DNA of 64,000 nucleotides, from assembly GCA_022457155.1 (NCBI GenBank), contig JAJGOT010000001.1, positions 3,076,501 to 3,140,500 of the forward strand, given 5' to 3'. The notes under the pieces were generated by a model, which had not been told where the DNA came from, did not search any database, and was given only the letters and a program-made list of their open reading frames with translations. Both the position numbers and the translations under genes were made by a program. Positions within the stretch are counted from its first letter, which is position 1; every line of letters starts with the position of its first letter. Source of the DNA: Cladopsammia gracilis (lineage: Eukaryota > Cnidaria > Anthozoa > Scleractinia > Dendrophylliidae). Shown here piece after piece: positions 42,856 to 55,925 of the stretch.

Positions 42856-44309
42856 AGGTACTACTACCTAAAATGACCTCGACGCTTACTTACAGAGCAT
42901 TTTAACCGTTTGTTCTCATTAACACATATGCAATCCCAGTCGTTTTCATCGTTTTCGAGCGTTTTAGTGTGAAAACGATACAAAAACGCTTTTTGCTTCG
43001 TTTTCGCCAAGATGAAAACGGAGACTTCTGAAAACGCATTTCACGGACGGAGCCTTAGTGGCCAACAGGACAGGGGCGTACTCAAAATAGTTCAGTTCCA
43101 TAGACATTCAGGAAGAAAAAATTTTCTCGAAGTGAAGTTTCAACTAAGTAAAATAGCACAAACTTCAACTTATCCCTCGACTCTCCCTGGGCAAGACCCC
43201 TCCCCTCCCTGGGCAAGACCATCCTAAAAGGCAGGGGGGTAGGGGTTTACATGATGTGGGAATGCCACAGGCTACGGCTTACAAAAAAAAAAAAGCACAT
43301 TCCGACCTTGCCATTCAAACAGTGACTTATTTTTCTCCCAGAACGTGGAAAAAACTCAACAACAAACAGATGTCAGTTTAAATCTTACCATGGCCCGTAA
43401 CTGATATTAGGCCTGTCCCGATTGTGCTCGTAAAATGCTGGAAAGTTGTTCCAAAAAGTTGCTCAAAAATTGCCAAAAATCCAAAAAGTTGCTAAAATTT
43501 CAAAAGTTGCTGCCTAAATTTCCTGATATTTTTATGTAAACGTTAATTAAAAGCTTTACTTTGCGTTCTTCACAATAATTGCTAACATCGGTCAAGAAAA
43601 ATAGCTTGAAATTTAGCCATAAAGAGGATACTCTTAAGTCTAACGGAACAAAACACATGGTTCATTTGACGTCTTGCCCAACGAAACTAGCTCTACTGAT
43701 TGCATTCTCAGAGTCTAAAACCATATCAGAAATCACAGAAACATAATTTTATAAACAGAAACTAAAAATCTCGAGACCACTCTTGACCGAGATCTTTGGG
43801 CGAAACTAAACTTTTCTCACATAAAAAGTACATTATTAGAAGACATATTATTAGGAGATATTATTATTATTATTATTATTATATTATTATTTATTAAGAA
43901 GTATATTATTAAAATGCATCTTATTTTATTGAGAAAGGTATTTCATTGCGTTGGTCTGAAGCACTGTACACGCGACGGTTGCAATCGAAGAGTTTAGATT
44001 TTCATTGGAAACTATGGGAATTAATTCTAAACTCTCGCTCTCTTGTCTCGTTCTCGCTCTCATAAAGTTTGAACTATCTACGCTCTCGCTCTCGTTATTT
44101 TAATCACATTCGAATCGATCAGATGCATTGAGTTCTGCATTAAATTAAAGTTTTAATTTATAAAGTTGTTCTGCTTCACGTGAAACGCGATGGAATGTTT
44201 GACTGACTCTGATAACAATAGGTGACTGTGAGAACAATAGGTGAGAACAATAGGTTATAACAATAGGTGGTTTATAACTCATAAAAATTCATGAACTTGT
44301 GTCACTTGA

Positions 44310-44742
44310 GCGCCGTAGCTCAGGTGATTGGCCATTGGACTCCGAGTCAGACAGAGGGCGAGGTCGCACGTTCGAACTCGCGGGGTGGCGGGAAAAAAGG
44401 AAAAAAAAGGGGACTGGTACCAGAGGGGGTAGGGTAGGGTAAGGTAAGGTAAGTTAAGGTAAGGTAAGGTAAGGTAAGGTAAGGTAAGGTAAGGTAAGGT
44501 AAGGTAAGGTAAGGTAAGGTAAGGTAAGGTAAGGTAAGGGTAGAGGGTAGAGGGTAGAGGGTAGAGGGTAGAGGGTAGAGGGTAGAGGGTAGAGGGTAGA
44601 GGGTAGAGGGTACGGCCGTACGGGGGGTAGGGGTAGGGGGACTAGCCTGCGAGCAAGCTGTGCTGGGTAAAGGGGGATGGGGGAGGGAATGAAAGGGCCC
44701 CCCTAACCCCCCTTACCCCAGTACAGCTTGCTCGCAGGCTAG
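44310..44742 (+). repeat. unit 4 module: tRNA-like + (GGTAA)n + palindrome + altered hairpin
   Basis: The tRNA-like part is as in unit 1. The hairpin arms read GGGTAAAGGGGGATGG and CCCCCTAACCCCCCTTACCC, so pairing in the G/C-rich half is weaker. Confidence 0.8.
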
Positions 44743-47253
44743 GGGTTTTGCTTTTTTTTTCTATTGACGCAAATTGTAGATTTGCACAGTTTTAAAACGA
44801 AATGTTGTATTTAATTGTTTAATTTTATTTATTTTTAAACTGTTTATATTAATTTTGTTATTCAATAACATTTGTATTACTTTTCATCGTTTATTAGTTT
44901 TATTGTTATTTATTGTTTATTATTTTATTAATAAGAAAAGACAACAACCTACTATGCAATAAAAACTATAATAATAACCACAAATCAATGAAGAGTCTGA
45001 TCTTTGGATAATATATAGAATAATTGGTTTTGATTAAATTCCTGTACACATACGATTTTTTATTACGATTTTTACATTTTTACACACGTATTTTTACACA
45101 TACGATTTTAGTCGCACTCTCCGATGCAACTTTTTTCGCAAGTGTAAACTAGCGGCGATTTCTGTGAGATTCGGGTGCGACATTTGCTGTGATTTTCCGA
45201 GGTTTAGATCCTAGATGGAACACTTATGCATAAAGTAAAGTTGAGTCCATTGGCATCCGAGCAGGCGGCCTTATTTCAACTTAAGGGGCTGGTTTTTATC
45301 AAAATAGTGGAATTTTCCCATGAAATTGTTTTGAAAAAAAAAAATATTTATAATGCAACATTTTACATGTTTTAGGGTACCATTCCCGCCTTAAAGTAAA
45401 TATAACGTCCTGAGTTAAATGACATATGGAGTTGAGCTTAACGATAGGATTGAGGTTCAGGTTTTGGTCTAGGCCTATTGTTAACTTTCTTTGGAATATA
45501 AGGGGTTAGATTAGCCTAAGGGTAAAGCAATTTTTGGGGGGGTTTTAGGTTAAGGTTACATTTTGAGTTAGGGATCAGGTTAAGAGTAGTTGTCCTAGTG
45601 ATACAGCATTAGTGTAGTGTTTGCCCAGTATCGCTACAGAAGCAATAGCTGTGAAGTCCACTAATTACCAGCATTCGTTTTACAGCATTCGAAACAAACA
45701 AACGAACGAGATAAAAACAGAAACAACATACAATGCGACGCTATAAATAATTTGAAACTGGTCTCACTAGAATAGTCAACAGATCTGATCTGGCCATAAG
45801 AAAAAAGAGCTCGTAGAACCTATTCTAAATTTATATTATTCTCAGACGAAAGTTAAAATGAACAAGATCACTATATTCTGACTCACGACCGTTAACCACT
45901 TTGACGATCGGAAGTTTAACACTCGCGCCGAGCATAAGCTATATTCACGAAATTCAGATGGAAGGGCTATAGTCTTATGGAAAGTGTTTTGCTGAACTAG
46001 TTCAACAGCTAAAGTGAAAAAAGCAAAAGCTATTTTCCTTGCTAACAATTCCAAAGCGTGAAAAACATCCGCTGTCAACAGGACGCGTGATGTTTGAGAT
46101 CTAATTAGTCGATAAACCACATTCTTTTGCTAAAACACACAGTGAAAATGCGTTTCTTTTACCAGAAAATTCAGCCAAGACTGACGGCATCTTTATGCCA
46201 AAGCTGGTAGGCTGAAATTAAAATATGACAAATACTGAACGCGAGGGAAGCGGTTTAAGCTTTACATATTAAAATCGTGTAACAACGCGCCAAAACTGAC
46301 ACGAAACATAGCGGTTCGGCTTGATGCAAAACCAAAACACCATAGTTATTTACTGATACAGATATAACAAAATCAAGTACAGAGTCTAACTGCGAAACAT
46401 TCAAACACTTACGGAATTTTTGGTTTTACTTCGGTGCACCTTCCATTCCGCTCGCTGACCAAGGAACCAGAATGTTTTCTGACCCTTTTCAAAGTAACGC
46501 AAAGTAACGTGACGCCGCTTATAGAAGCTACAACGTACATGTACGATCTCCTACATTTCGTCTCGGGTAGAAGGATAAAAAGACGCTTCTTTCGCTGGAG
46601 ACGAGCAATCTACTTTATTGCTGAGATTACTGCCTTTCCTGCCTCTTCGTTTTTTTTTTTTTTTTTTTTTTTTATCGCAAGCTTCTCATACAGCAGAAAG
46701 AACGCAACAGATACCGCAATGAATTGTGGGAAACTCCTGAGTTCAACGAACGCGGAATCAGCCTCCAACTGATTTTTCACAAAAATGTAAGTCTAAAAGC
46801 ACCTCTTCAATTCAGAACTTCGGTCACGGGCAGGTGTCACAAATGGGCTGCAACTCACGATCATACAGGGGTTTTTTTTAAGACAAAACGTGCTTTTAGA
46901 CTCCGTCTGGATCGGCTTGCTTAAACGGCCGCAAGAGTGCAAACATCAGCACTATTCAACAGTCGAAAAAGCAAAACACCAGTCCTTTCTTTGAAAGGTG
47001 CTAGTGACTTACGGGTTTCCGGACTTAATGATGTCCTTCAACCACCAGACGGGCACAAATGTGGCGAACAAAGAAAATACTTTTTTTAGCCAAATGTAAG
47101 CTTCGAGAGTCGCTTCAAGATCAAAATATATAAGTCGCTTTGATTTGAATATGACGACATCATGGACACGTGATAATTCCTATGAAAAAGACTCTTTTCC
47201 AGATCTCTTCCGTAGTTAGCGCGAAAGTGCTTTCTGCTAACGTTAACAAGTTA

Positions 47254-47540
47254 ATATCGTAAAAAGGGTTGTTGTTGTTCATCGTGGTGAACACACTAGT
47301 AAAGAAGTATTTTTCGTTTGTCTCACGATGTAGTCACTTCCGATGTGGGTCGCGACGTTTCGACTGCATATTGCTAGTCTTCTTCAGGCGATGGGGTCGA
47401 CTGGTTACGCGTCACCTTATGAAGCACGATGTTCTGCTGTTATTGGTTGGTTTTCAACAGCTGTGACTGGCGCATTTTGATCCTCGTTGTTTCGGCGAAT
47501 TGTTCCCTCGGCGGTCCGTAGTCGTACGGCTCTCCTGTTG

Positions 47541-47593
<53 letters not shown>

Positions 47594-47724
47594 CCTGTTG
47601 ATGTTGTTAGGGTTAAGTCTTATGTGGATCGCCTCTTTGACCCTGCGTGTGTACCAATGAGGATCACGATCAATAAACTTTACTTCATTCCAAAGCGGGT
47701 GGTGTAGTAGGTAGTAGTACCTCA
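47254..47724 (-). pseudogene. Penelope-like element 3' fragment in unit 5
   Basis: Open stretch 47417-47725 encodes the same protein as in unit 3. Two nearby differences (GGGTCGCG; ATATTGC in the loop stem) are shared only with unit 6. Confidence 0.7.
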
Positions 47725-48689
47725 AGGTACTACTACCTAAAATGACCTCGACGCTTACTTACAGAGCATTTTAACCGTTTGTTCTCATTAACACATACGC
47801 AATCCCAGTCGTTTTCATCGTTTTCGAGCGTTTTAGTGTGAAAACGATACAAAAACGCCTTTTGCTTAGTTTTCGCCAAGATGAAAACGGAGACTTCTGA
47901 AAACGCATTTCACGGACGGGGCCTTAGTGGCAAACATGACAAAATAGTTCAGTTCCATAGACATTCTCTCGAAGTGAAGTTTCAACTAATCCCTCGACTC
48001 TCTCTGGGCAAGACCCCTCCCCTGCCTGGGCAAGACCCTCCTAAAAGGCAGGGGGGTGGGGGCTTATGTGGGAACTCTACGGCTTACAAAAAAAAGCACA
48101 TTCCGACCTTGCCATTCAAACAGTGACTTATTTTTCTCCCAGAACGTGGAAAAAACTCAACAACAAACAGATGTCAGTTTAAATCTTACCATGGCCCGTA
48201 ACTGATATTAGGCCTGTCCCGATTGTGCTCGTAAAATGCTGGAAAGTTGTTCCAAAAAGTTGCTAAAAAATTGCCAAAAATTCAAAAAGTTGCTACCAAA
48301 TTTCAAAAGTTGCTGCCTAAATTTCCTGATATTTTTATGTAAACGTTAATTAAAAGCTTTACTTTTCGTTCTTCACAATAATTGCTAACATCGGTCAAGA
48401 AAAATAGCTTGAAATTTAGCTATAAAGAGTTGGGCGAAATTTAAGGATACTCTTAAGTCTAACGGAACAAAACACATGGTTCATTTGACGTCTTGCCGAA
48501 CGAAACTAGCTCTACTGATTGCATTCTCAGAGTCTAAAACCATATGAGAAATCAAAAGTTAATACACAGAAACATAATTTTATAAACAGAAACTAAAAAT
48601 CTCGAGACCACTCTTGACCGAGATCTTTGGGCGAAACTAAACTTTTCTCACATAAAAAGTACATTATTAGAAGACATATTATTAGGAGA

Positions 48690-48725
<36 letters not shown>

Positions 48726-49132
48726 GAAGTATATTATTAAAATGCATCTTATTTTATTGAGATAGGTATTTCATTGCGTTTGGTCTGAAGCACTGTACAC
48801 GCTCTCTTGCGACGCTTGTGCGCAATCGAAGAGTTTAGATTTTCATGGGAATTAATTCTAAACTCTCGCTCTCGTTCTCGCTCTCATAAAGTTTGAACTA
48901 TCTACGCTCTCGCTCTCGTTATTTTAATCACATTCGAATCGATCAGATGCATTGAGTTCTGCATTAAATTAAAGTCTTAATTTAAAAAGTTGTTCTGCTT
49001 CACATGAAACGCGATGGAATGTTTGACTGACTTTGATAACAATAGGTGACTTGAGAACAATAGGTGAGAACAATAGGTTATAACAATAGCTGGTTTATAA
49101 CTCATAAAAATTCATGAACTTGTGTCACCTGA

Positions 49133-49570
49133 GCGCCGTAGCTCAGGTGATTGGCCATTGGACTCCGAGTCAGACAGAAGGCGAGGTCGCACGATCGAAC
49201 TCGCAGGGTGGCGGGGAAAAAAGGAAAAAAAAAGGGACTGGTACCAGAGGGGGTAGGGTAGGGTAAGGTAAGGTAAGTTAAGGTAAGGTAAGGTAAGGTA
49301 AGGTAAGGTAAGGTAAGGTAAGGTAAGGTAAGGTAAGGTAAGGTAAGGTAAGGTAAGGTAAGGGTAGAGGGTAGAGGGTACGGCCGTACGGTAGGGGGTA
49401 GAGGGTAGAGGGTAGAGGGTAGAGGGGTAGAGGGTACGGCCGTACGGGGGGTAGGGGGTAGGGGGTGGACTAGCCTGCGAGCAAGCTGTGCTGGGTTAAA
49501 GGGGATTGGGGAGGGAATGAAAGGGCCTCCCTAATCCCCCTTAACCCAGTACAGCTTGCTCGCAGGCTAG
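49133..49570 (+). repeat. unit 5 module: tRNA-like + (GGTAA)n + two palindromes + hairpin
   Basis: Same variant of tRNA-like part as unit 2 (ATCGAACTC) with two palindromes; the (GGTAA)n tract is longer and nearly pure. Confidence 0.8.
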
Positions 49571-52011
49571 GGGTTTTGCTTTTTTTTTCTATTGACGTTA
49601 ATTGTAGATTTGCACAGTTTTAAAACGAAATGTTGTATTTAATTGTTTATTTAATTTTATTTATTTTTAAACTGTTTATTATATTCAATAACATTTGTAT
49701 TACTTTTCATCGTTTATTAGTTTTATTGTTATTTATTGTTTATTATTTTATTAATAAGAAAAGACAACAACCTACTATGCAATAAAAACTATAATAATAA
49801 CCACAAATCAATGAAGAGTCTGATCTTTGGATAATATATAGAATAATTGGTTTTGATTAAAGCTGCACATACGATTTTTTATTACGATTTTTACATTTTT
49901 ACACACGTATCTTTACACATACGATTTTTGTCGCACTCTCCAATGCAACTTTTGTCGCAAGTGTAAACTAGCGGCGATTTCTGTGAGATTCGCATTTGCT
50001 GTGATTTTCCGAGGTTTAGATCCTAGATGGAACACTTATGCATAAATTAAAGTTGAGTCCATTGGCATCCGAGCAGGCGACCTTACAGTTTCAACCACCT
50101 TAATGCAAAATTTTCCTTGTTTTAGGGTACCATTCCCGCCTTAAAGTAAATATAACGTCCTGAGTTAAATGACATATGGAGTTGAGCTTAACGATAGGGT
50201 TAAGGTTCAGGTTTTGGTCTAGGCCTATCGTTAACTTTCTTTGGAATATAAGGGGTTAGATTAGCCTAAGGGTAAAGCAATTTTTGAGGGGCTTGTTAAC
50301 GTTACATTTTTTAGTTAGGGATCAGGTTAAGAGTAGTTGTCCTAGTGATACAGCATTAGTGTAGTGTTTACAGAAGCAATAGCTGTGAAGTCCACTAATT
50401 ACCAGCATTCGTTTTACAGCATTCGAAACAAACAAACGAACGAGATAAAAACAGAAACTATATACAATGCGACGCTATAAATAATTTGAAACTGGTCTCA
50501 CTAGAATAGTCAACAGATCTGATCTGGCCATAAGAAAAAAGAGCTCGTAGAACCTATTCTAAATTTATATTATTCTCAGACGAAAGTTAAAATGAACAAG
50601 ATCACTATATTCTGACTCACGACCGTTAACCACTTTGACGATCGGAAGTTTAACACTCGCGCCGAGCATAAGCTATATTCACGAAATTCAGATGGAAGGG
50701 CTATAGTCTTATGGAAAGTGTTTTGCTGAACTAGTTCAACAGCTAAAGTGAAAAAAGCAAAAGCTATTTTCCTTGCTAACAATTCCAAAGCGTGAAAAAC
50801 ATCCGCTGTCAACAGGACGCGTGATGTTTGAGATCTAATTAGTCAAATTGCCGAGCAAAAAGTGTTTTCTACCGATAAACCACATTCTTTTGCTAAAACA
50901 CACAGTGAAAATGCGTTTCTTTTACCAGAAAATTCAGCCAAGACTGACGGCATCTTTATGCAAAAGCTAGTAGGCTGAAATTAAAATTTGACAAATACTG
51001 AAGGCGAGGGAAGCGGTTTAAGCTTTACATATTAAAATCGTGTAACAACGCGCCAAAACTGACACGAAACATAGCGGTTCGGCTTGATGCTAAACCAAAA
51101 CACCATAGTTATTTACTAATACAGATATAACAAAATCAAGTACAGAGTCTACGGCTGCGAAACATTGAAACACTTACGGAATTTTTGGTTTTACTTCGGT
51201 GCACCTTCCATTCCGCTCGCTGACCAAGGAACCAGAATGTTTTCTGACCCTTTTCAAAGTAACGCAAAGTAACGTGACGATCTCCTACATTTCGTCTCAG
51301 GTAGAAGGATAAAAAGACGCTTCTTTCGCTGGAGACGAGCAATCTCCTTTGTTGCTGAGATTACTGCCTTTCCTGCCTCTTCGCTTTTGTTTTTGTTTTT
51401 ATCGCAAGCTTCTCATACAGCAGAAAGAACGCAACAGATACCGCAATGAATTATGGGAAACTCCTGAGTTCAACGAACGCGGAATCAGCCTCCAACTGAT
51501 TTTTCACAAAATATATAAGTCTAAAAGCACCTCTTCAATTCAAAACTTCGGTCACAGCCAGGTGTCACAAATGGGCTGCAACTCACGATCATACAGGTTT
51601 TTTTTTATTATTATTTTTTTTTATTTTTAGACAAAACGTGCTTTTAGACTCCGTCTGGATCGGCTTGCCTACCGACTGTGAACGGCCGCAACACTGCCAA
51701 CATCGGAACTATTCAACAGTCGAAAAAGCAAAACACCAGTCCTTTCTTTGAAAGGTGCTAGTGACTTACGGGTTTCCGGACTTAATGATGTCCTTCAACC
51801 ACCAGACGGGCACAAAGTGTGGCGAATAAAGAAAATACTTTTTTTAGCCAAATGTAAGCTTCGAGAGTCGCTTCAAGATCAAAATATATAAGTCGCTTTG
51901 ATTTGAATATGACGACATCATGGACACGTGATAATTCCTATGAAAAAGACTCTTTTCCAGATCTCTTCCGTAGTTAGCGCGAAAGTGCTTTCTGCTAACG
52001 TTAACAAGTTA

Positions 52012-52298
52012 ATATCGTAAAAAGGGTTGTTGTTGTTCATCGTGGTGAACACACTAGTAAAGAAGTATTTTTCGTTTGTCTCACGATGTAGTCACTTCCG
52101 ATGTGGGTCGCGACGTTTCGACTGCATATTGCTAGTCTTCTTCAGGCGATGGGGTCGACTGGTTACGCGTCACCTTATGAAGCACGATGTTCTGCTGTTA
52201 TTGGTTGGTTTTCAACAGCTGTGACTGGCGCATTTTGATCCTCGTTGTTTCGGCGAATTGTTCCCTCGGCGGTCCGTAGTCGTACGGCTCTCCTGTTG

Positions 52299-52351
<53 letters not shown>

Positions 52352-52482
52352 CCTGTTGATGTTGTTAGGGTTAAGTCTTATGTGGATCGCCTCTTTGACC
52401 CTGCGTGTGTACCAATGAGGATCACGATCAATAAACTTTACTTCATTCCAAAGCGGGTGGTGTAGTAGGTAGTAGTACCTCA
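52012..52482 (-). pseudogene. Penelope-like element 3' fragment in unit 6
   Basis: Open stretch 52175-52483, same protein as the other three; shares its variants with unit 5. Confidence 0.7.
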
Positions 52483-53914
52483 AGGTACTACTACCTAAAA
52501 TGACCTCGACGCTTACTTACAGAGCATTTTAACCGTTTGTTCTCATTAACACATACGCAATCCCAGTCGTTTTCATCGTTTTCGAGCGTTTTAGTGTGAA
52601 AACGATACAAAAACGCTTTTTGCTTCGTTTTCGCCAAGATGAAAACGGAGACTTCTGAAAACGCATTTCACGGACGGGGCCTTAGTGGCAACAGGACAGG
52701 AGGGCGTACTCAAAATAGTTCAGTTCCATAGACATTCAGGAAGAAAAAATTTTCTCGAAGTGAAGTTTCAACTAAGTAAAATAGCACAAACTTCAACTAA
52801 TCCCTCGACTCTCCTGGGCAAGACCCCTCCCCTGCCTGGGCAAGACCCTCCTAAAAGGCAGGGGGGTGGGGGCTTATGATGTGGGAATGCACTGCTACGG
52901 CTTACAAAAAAAAGCACACTCCGACCTTGCCATTCAAACAGTGACTTATTTTTCTCCCAGAACGTGGAAAAAACTCAACAACAAACAGATGTCAGTTTAA
53001 ATCTTACCATGGCCCGTAACTGATATTAGGCCTGTCCCGATTGTGCTCGTAAAATGCTGGAAAGTTGTTCCAAAAAGTTGCTAAAAAATTGCCAAAAATT
53101 CAAAAAGTTGCTACCAAAATTTCAAAAGTTGCTGCCTAAATTTCCTGATATTTTTATGTAAACGTTAATTAAAAGCTTTACTTTTCGTTCTTCACAATAA
53201 TTGCTAACATCGGTCAAGAAAAATAGCTTGAAATTTAGCTATAAAGAGTTGGGCGAAATTTAAGGATACTCTTAAGTCTAACGGAACAAAACACATTTTT
53301 CATTTGACGTCTTGCCGAACGAAACTAGCTCTACTGATTGCATTCTCAGAGTCTAAAACCATATGAGAAATCAAAAGTTAATACACAGAAACATAATCTT
53401 ATAAACAGAAACTAAAAATCTCGAGACCACTCTTGACCGAGATCTTTGGGCGAAACTAAACTTTTCTCACATTAAAAGTATATTATTAGAAGACATATTA
53501 TTAGGAGATATTATTATTATTATTTCCTTGCAGCCCGAAACGAGAACGTTTGGTCTGAAGCACTGTACACTCTCTCTTGCGACGCTTGTGCGCAATCGAA
53601 GAGTTTAGATTTTCATTGGAATCTATGGGAATCTAATTCTAAACTGTCGCTCTCGTTCTCGCTCTCATAAAGTTTGAACTATCTACGCTCTCGCTCTCGT
53701 TATTTTAATCACATTCGAATCGATCAGATGCATTGAGTTCTGCATTAAATTAAAGTTTTAATTTATAAAGTTGTTCTGCTTCACGTGAAACGCGATGGAA
53801 TGTTTGACTGACTCTGATAACAATAGGTGACTGTGAGAACAATAGGTGAGAACAATAGGTTATAACAATAGGTGGTTTATAACTCATAAAAATTCATGAA
53901 CTTGTGTCACTTGA

Positions 53915-54359
53915 GCGCCGTAGCTCAGGTGATTGGCCATTGGACTCCGAGTCAGACAGAGGGCGAGGTCGCACGTTCGAACTCGCAGGGGTGGCGGGAA
54001 AAAAGGAAAAAAAAGGGGACTGGTACCAGAGGGGGTAGGGTAGGGTAAGGTAAGGTAAGTTAAGGTAAGGTAAGGTAAGGTAAGTTAAGGTAAGGTAAGG
54101 TAAGTTAAGGTAAGGTAAGGTAAGGTAAGGTAAGGTAAGGTAAGGGTAGAGGGTAGAGGGTAGAGGGTCGAGGGTAGAGGGTAGAGGGTAGAGGGTAGAG
54201 GGTAGAGGGTAGAGGGTAGAGGGTAGAGGGTACGGCCGTACGGGGGGTAGGGGGTGGACTAGCCTGCGAGCAAGCTGTGCTGGGTTAAAGGGGATTGGGG
54301 AGGGAATGAAAGGGCCTCCCTAATCCCCCTTAACCCAGTACAGCTTGCTCGCAGGCTAG
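53915..54359 (+). repeat. unit 6 module: tRNA-like + (GGTAA)n + palindrome + hairpin
   Basis: tRNA-like part as in unit 1 with one extra G near its 3' end; a long (GGGTAGA)n block precedes one palindrome. Confidence 0.8.
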
Positions 54360-54882
54360 GGGTTTTGCTTTTTTTTTCTATTGACGTAAATTGTAGATTT
54401 GCACAGTTTTAAAACGAAATGTTGTATTTAATTGTTTTAATTTTATTTATTTTTAAACTGTTTATTATATTCAATAACATTTGTATTACTTTTCATCGTT
54501 TATTAGTTTTATTGTTATTTATTGTTTATTATTTTATTAATAAGAAAAGACAACAACCTACTATGCAATAAAAACTATAATAATAACCACAAATCAATGA
54601 AGAGTCTGCTCTTTGGATAATATATAGAATAATTGGTTTTGATTAAAGCTGTAAAGGCTGACACATACGATTTTTTATTACGATTTTTACATTTTTACAC
54701 ACGTATCTTTACACATACGATTTTTGTCGCACTCTCCAATGCAACTTTTGTCGCAAGTGTAAACTAGCGGCGATTTCTGTGAGATTCGCATTTGCTGTGA
54801 TTTTCCGAGGTTTAGATCCTAGATGGAACACTTATGCATAAATTAAAGTTGAGCAGGCGGCCTTACAGTTTCAACCACCTTA

Positions 54883-55675
54883 ATGCAAAATTTTCCATGT
54901 TTTAGGGTACCATTCCCGCCTTAAAGTAAATATAACGTCCTGAGTTAAATGACATATGGAGTTGAGCTTAACGATAGGGTTAAGGTTCAGGTTTTGGTCT
55001 AGGCCTATCGTTAACTTTCTTTGGAATATAAGGGGCTAGATTAGCCTAAGGGTAAAGCAATTTTTTGAGGGGCTTGTTAACGTTACATTTTTTAGTTAGG
55101 GATCAGGTTAAGAGTAGTTGTCCTAGTGATACAGCATTAGTGTAGTGTTTGCCCAGTATCGCTACAGAAGCAATAGCTGTGAAGTCCACTAATTACCAGC
55201 ATTCGTTTTACAGCATTCGAAACAAACAAACGAACGAGATAAAAACAGAAACAACATACAATGCGACGCTATAAATAATTTGAAACTGGTCTCACTAGAA
55301 TAGTCAACAGATCTGATCTGGCCATAAGAAAAAAGAGCTCGTAGAACCTATTCTAAATTTATATTATTCTCAGGCGAAAGTTGAAATGAACAAGATCACT
55401 ATATTCTGACTCACGACCGTTAACCACTTTGACGATCGGAAGTTTAACACTCGCGCCGAGCATAAGCTATATTCACGAAATTCAGATGGAAGGGCTATAG
55501 TCTTATGGAAAGTGTTTTGCTGAACTAGTTCAACAGCTAAAGTGAAAAAAGCAAAAGCTATTTTCCTTGCTAACAATTCCAAAGCGTGAAAAACATCCGC
55601 TGTCAACAGGACGCGTGATGTTTGAGATCTAATTAGTCAAATTGCCGAGCAAAAAGTGTTTTCTACCGATAAACC
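54883..55675 (+). repeat. array unit 7, truncated (type B)
   Basis: Follows type B through AAATTGCCGAGC and CTACCGATAAACC, then stops matching at about 55676. The sequence continues as CCCTAACCCTAAC (55674-55686). Confidence 0.9.
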
Positions 55676-55686
55676 CTAACCCTAAC
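55674..55686 (-). repeat. two telomeric repeats at the right edge of the array
   Basis: CCCTAACCCTAAC (TTAGGG on the other strand) starts where unit 7 stops matching the other units. TTAGGG is the usual cnidarian telomere repeat. Confidence 0.8.
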
Positions 55687-55721
55687 TCAAAATGTTCATT
55701 TTGTAAAATCTTCATTGGTTT

Positions 55722-55925
55722 ATGGTTATTACTATTGTTTTTATTCAGGATTTTCCACGGGAGGAGCATTATTCGCGGCTGGTTCTTCATCGGGCTGAGC
55801 ATTTTGAACTGGAACTACGACTGGTGCGTTTTGTACAGGCACATCTTTTCTACTTCGTTTCTGTCTTGGGCACGTACATAAGTGGGGCGCTGGACAGGCG
55901 GCGGTGGTTCAGCCGTGACGCGCGC
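55722..55925 (-). pseudogene. possible relic of a Pro/Gln/Asn-rich coding sequence
   Basis: Read on the minus strand, one frame gives RKDVPVQNAPVVVPVQNAQP followed by DEEPAANNAPPVENPE and a stop. A neighbouring frame gives PPPPVQRPTYVRAQDRNEVE just upstream. A single frameshift would join them. I do not recognise the family; it could be the 3' end of a retroelement or gene. Confidence 0.3.

Larger units (their letters stand above)
40462..45352 (+). repeat. array unit 4 (type A, with Penelope insert)
   Basis: Type A throughout the head; Penelope fragment 42386-42855; tRNA-like 44310-44392. The hairpin 44642-44742 carries several changes in both arms not seen in the other units. The (ATT)n run near 43860 is interrupted. 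Confidence 0.9.
45353..50102 (+). repeat. array unit 5 (A/B/A mosaic head, with Penelope insert)
   Basis: Starts as type A, becomes type B from about 45612 (GTGTAGTGTTTGCCC), then returns to type A between about 46020 and 46110, where the B-only AAATTGCCGAGC segment is missing. Penelope fragment 47254-47724; tRNA-like 49133-49215 (B-type variant); palindrome twice; hairpin 49470-49570. Confidence 0.9.
50103..54882 (+). repeat. array unit 6 (type B, with Penelope insert)
   Basis: Type B head and tail; Penelope fragment 52012-52482. The (ATT)n run is shortened and followed by CTTGCAGCCCGAAACG, as in unit 1. tRNA-like 53915-53998; hairpin 54259-54359. Confidence 0.9.
26781..55675 (+). repeat. 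28.9-kb tandem array of a 4.4-4.9 kb complex unit
   Basis: Six full head-to-tail copies and one truncated copy, with unit starts (ATGCAAMATTTT) at 26788, 31251, 35656, 40462, 45353, 50103 and 54883. Periods are 4463, 4405, 4806, 4891, 4750 and 4780 bp. Long stretches look identical between units, so the array is young or homogenised. Units carry, in order: a degenerate telomere-like G-rich segment; about 1 kb without recognised genes; a poly(T) tract; in four units a Penelope-like fragment; CTCTCG-rich sequence; AACAATAGGT repeats; a tRNA-like segment; (GGTAA)n; a palindrome; a long hairpin; an AT-rich tail. No host gene, rRNA or snRNA was recognised. Confidence 0.95.

Noticed and set aside
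26781..55675. rDNA spacer or 5S/snRNA gene cluster
   Set aside because: No 18S/28S/5S or U1-U6 core motif seen in the unit on either strand.
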